A stretch of DNA of 42,529 bases, taken from NCBI GenBank assembly GCA_028572065.1, contig JAPVWK010000002.1, positions 1 to 42,529 of the forward strand. Direction: 5' to 3'. The stretch's first letter is position 1, and every line of letters starts with the position of its first letter. This document shows positions 41,918 to 42,529 of this stretch, one piece after another. A model generated the notes under the pieces. That model ran no database searches. It worked only from the letters and a program-made list of their open reading frames with translations, and was not told the DNA's origin. The position numbers and the translations under genes were made by a program. This DNA comes from Candidatus Methanophagales archaeon (lineage in GTDB: Archaea; Halobacteriota; Syntropharchaeia; Alkanophagales; Methanospirareceae).

Positions 41918-41976
41918 TTAATATCAGGACGGTTTATAAAATCCACGAGCTTTTTTGAAATACCGAAACTACCGTA

Positions 41977-42165
41977 TCATGCCACTATCAACTTAACATA
42001 GTCCATCTTTCGACTCGTCTGGAACTGCCGGACCAGTTGCTTTATCCGCGCTGCGTCACCCTCCAGAATGAATACTTCGAGGCATTTGTCCTCTCGCAAG
42101 TGGTTATGAATCTGCGTACTTATGATGTCCTCAAATTCGTGCTTTATCTCTGTTACTAAACCAGT
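41977..42165 (-). pseudogene. NikR C-terminal-domain relic
   Basis: Minus strand encodes TGLVTEIKHEFEDIISTQIHNHLR, KCLEVFILEGDAARIKQLV, and MDYVKLIVA then TGA. This matches the C-terminal ACT-like nickel-binding domain of NikR (QHE...H.H, CLE, RGxAxRI). The ribbon-helix-helix DNA-binding half is absent: TAG (42166-42168) lies just upstream and the sequence beyond belongs to the divergent ZnuA-like gene. No start codon, so it is a fragment. Confidence 0.78.
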
Positions 42166-42192
42166 CTATCTATAAATGGTGAAGAGGCAAAG

Positions 42193-42529
42193 ATGGAAAA
42201 GCGAAGAGGGATATTAGTTGTAATGCTGTTTGCGGTCATCTGCATAATCGCCGTGAGTGCCACGTACATTTACACTAACCCTGGTAGAGGCAGAGTAGCA
42301 GATGAAGAAGCAATAGGGGTGGTTGTGACTATACTACCACAAGCGGATTTCGTGCATAACGTGGCAGGCGACAAAGTGAGTGTTACAATCATGGTACCGC
42401 CAGGAGCGAGTCCTCATACCTATGAACCAACACCGGGTCAATTAATGGAAGTCAGCAAGGCGAGGATATACTTGAAGGTGGGCTCGGGCGTGGAATTCGA
42501 GCAGACCTGGCTGGACAAGATTATTGGTA
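42193..42529 (+). CDS. ZnuA/TroA-family metal-binding protein of an ABC transporter (partial)
   Basis: Open to the window end and absent from the ORF track. ATG 42193 after GGTGAAGAGG. A signal peptide or lipid-anchor segment (ILVVMLFAVICIIAVSATYI) is followed by VVVTILPQADFVHNVAG and VPPGASPHTYEPTPGQLMEV, the first metal-binding histidine loop of cluster 9 solute-binding proteins for Zn, Mn or Fe. KARIYLKVGSGVEFEQTWLD follows the family pattern. Permease and ATPase genes would be expected to the right. The divergent NikR relic hints at former metal-dependent control. Confidence 0.9.
   Translation, partial: MEKRRGILVVMLFAVICIIAVSATYIYTNPGRGRVADEEAIGVVVTILPQADFVHNVAGDKVSVTIMVPPGASPHTYEPTPGQLMEVSKARIYLKVGSGVEFEQTWLDKIIG

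Noticed and set aside
1-42529. Global recoding of TAG as pyrrolysine
   Set aside because: TAG clearly ends several intact genes here: the epimerase, RND at 18400, RND half at 26330, CBS, HTH, UbiB and the antiporter at 39709. Read-through of several of these would run out of frame over the next gene. Only local read-through remains possible.
1-42529. tRNA, rRNA or riboswitch
   Set aside because: I looked in the gaps for T-loop-like GGTTCRA motifs and conserved rRNA text and saw none; this is by eye, and a covariance-model scan would be decisive.

Overview
The window looks like chromosomal DNA of a euryarchaeon. Evidence includes a CDP-archaeol synthase (CarS), AT-rich TATA boxes at archaeal spacing, a PGF-CTERM-type surface anchor, COG1361 surface proteins paired with RND/MMPL transporters, and very large NosD-type beta-helix surface proteins. 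The gene mix resembles methanogen-related lineages such as Methanosarcinales or ANME-1. That placement is inference; no rRNA or methanogenesis gene is present to test it.

Bases 1-13.7 kb are a surface-protein and mobile-DNA region. A truncated beta-helix gene runs off the left edge on the minus strand; it is missing from the ORF track because it is open-ended. Next comes an IS4-family element (1856-3638) with clear inverted repeats and a 10-bp target duplication. It sits inside a UPF0282 metallo-hydrolase gene that was also decayed in two other ways. A DUF3800 relic and an FAD-linked oxidase follow. Two giant tandem NosD-like genes come next, separated by an MNT/HEPN toxin-antitoxin pair and an orphan NosD 3' tail.

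Bases 13.7-22 kb, minus strand: a GalE-like epimerase; a carbohydrate-binding surface protein; a chagasin-type protease inhibitor interrupted by an in-frame TAG; an alpha/beta hydrolase interrupted by TAA; a membrane PAS protein with TFIIB-type zinc ribbons; a 12-TM RND transporter interrupted by an in-frame TAG; and a COG1361 surface protein. A divergent plus-strand operon (22.0-26.8 kb) encodes a GbsR/MarR-like regulator, a second COG1361 protein with a PGF-CTERM-like tail, an RND transporter built as two separate half-proteins, and a CBS-domain protein. The two operons look like paired versions of one envelope-export module under one regulator, and this is the best candidate here for an undescribed system.

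Bases 26.9-34.2 kb hold an autoregulated-looking HTH protein; a minus-strand operon of a radical SAM enzyme, a small zinc ribbon and a CrtC/AttH-like protein; then a plus-strand set of an LEA-like helical protein, a UbiB-family kinase-like protein, a UbiA prenyltransferase and a GT2 glycosyltransferase. A decayed copy of the radical SAM gene's 5' end lies between ubiB and ubiA.

Bases 34.3-37.9 kb hold small genes: DUF3795, an unknown, a VOC/zinc-ribbon fusion, a frameshifted BrnT-like toxin with its CopG-type antitoxin, and an AlkA-like glycosylase. The antitoxin carries a C-terminal tail copied with its terminator region from the VOC gene in a 195-bp duplication.

Bases 37.9-42.5 kb hold a composite inverted-repeat element, two overlapping MrpD/NuoN-type antiporter subunits, carS, a NikR relic, and the start of a ZnuA-like metal-binding protein at the right edge. 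No tRNA, rRNA or CRISPR array was seen.
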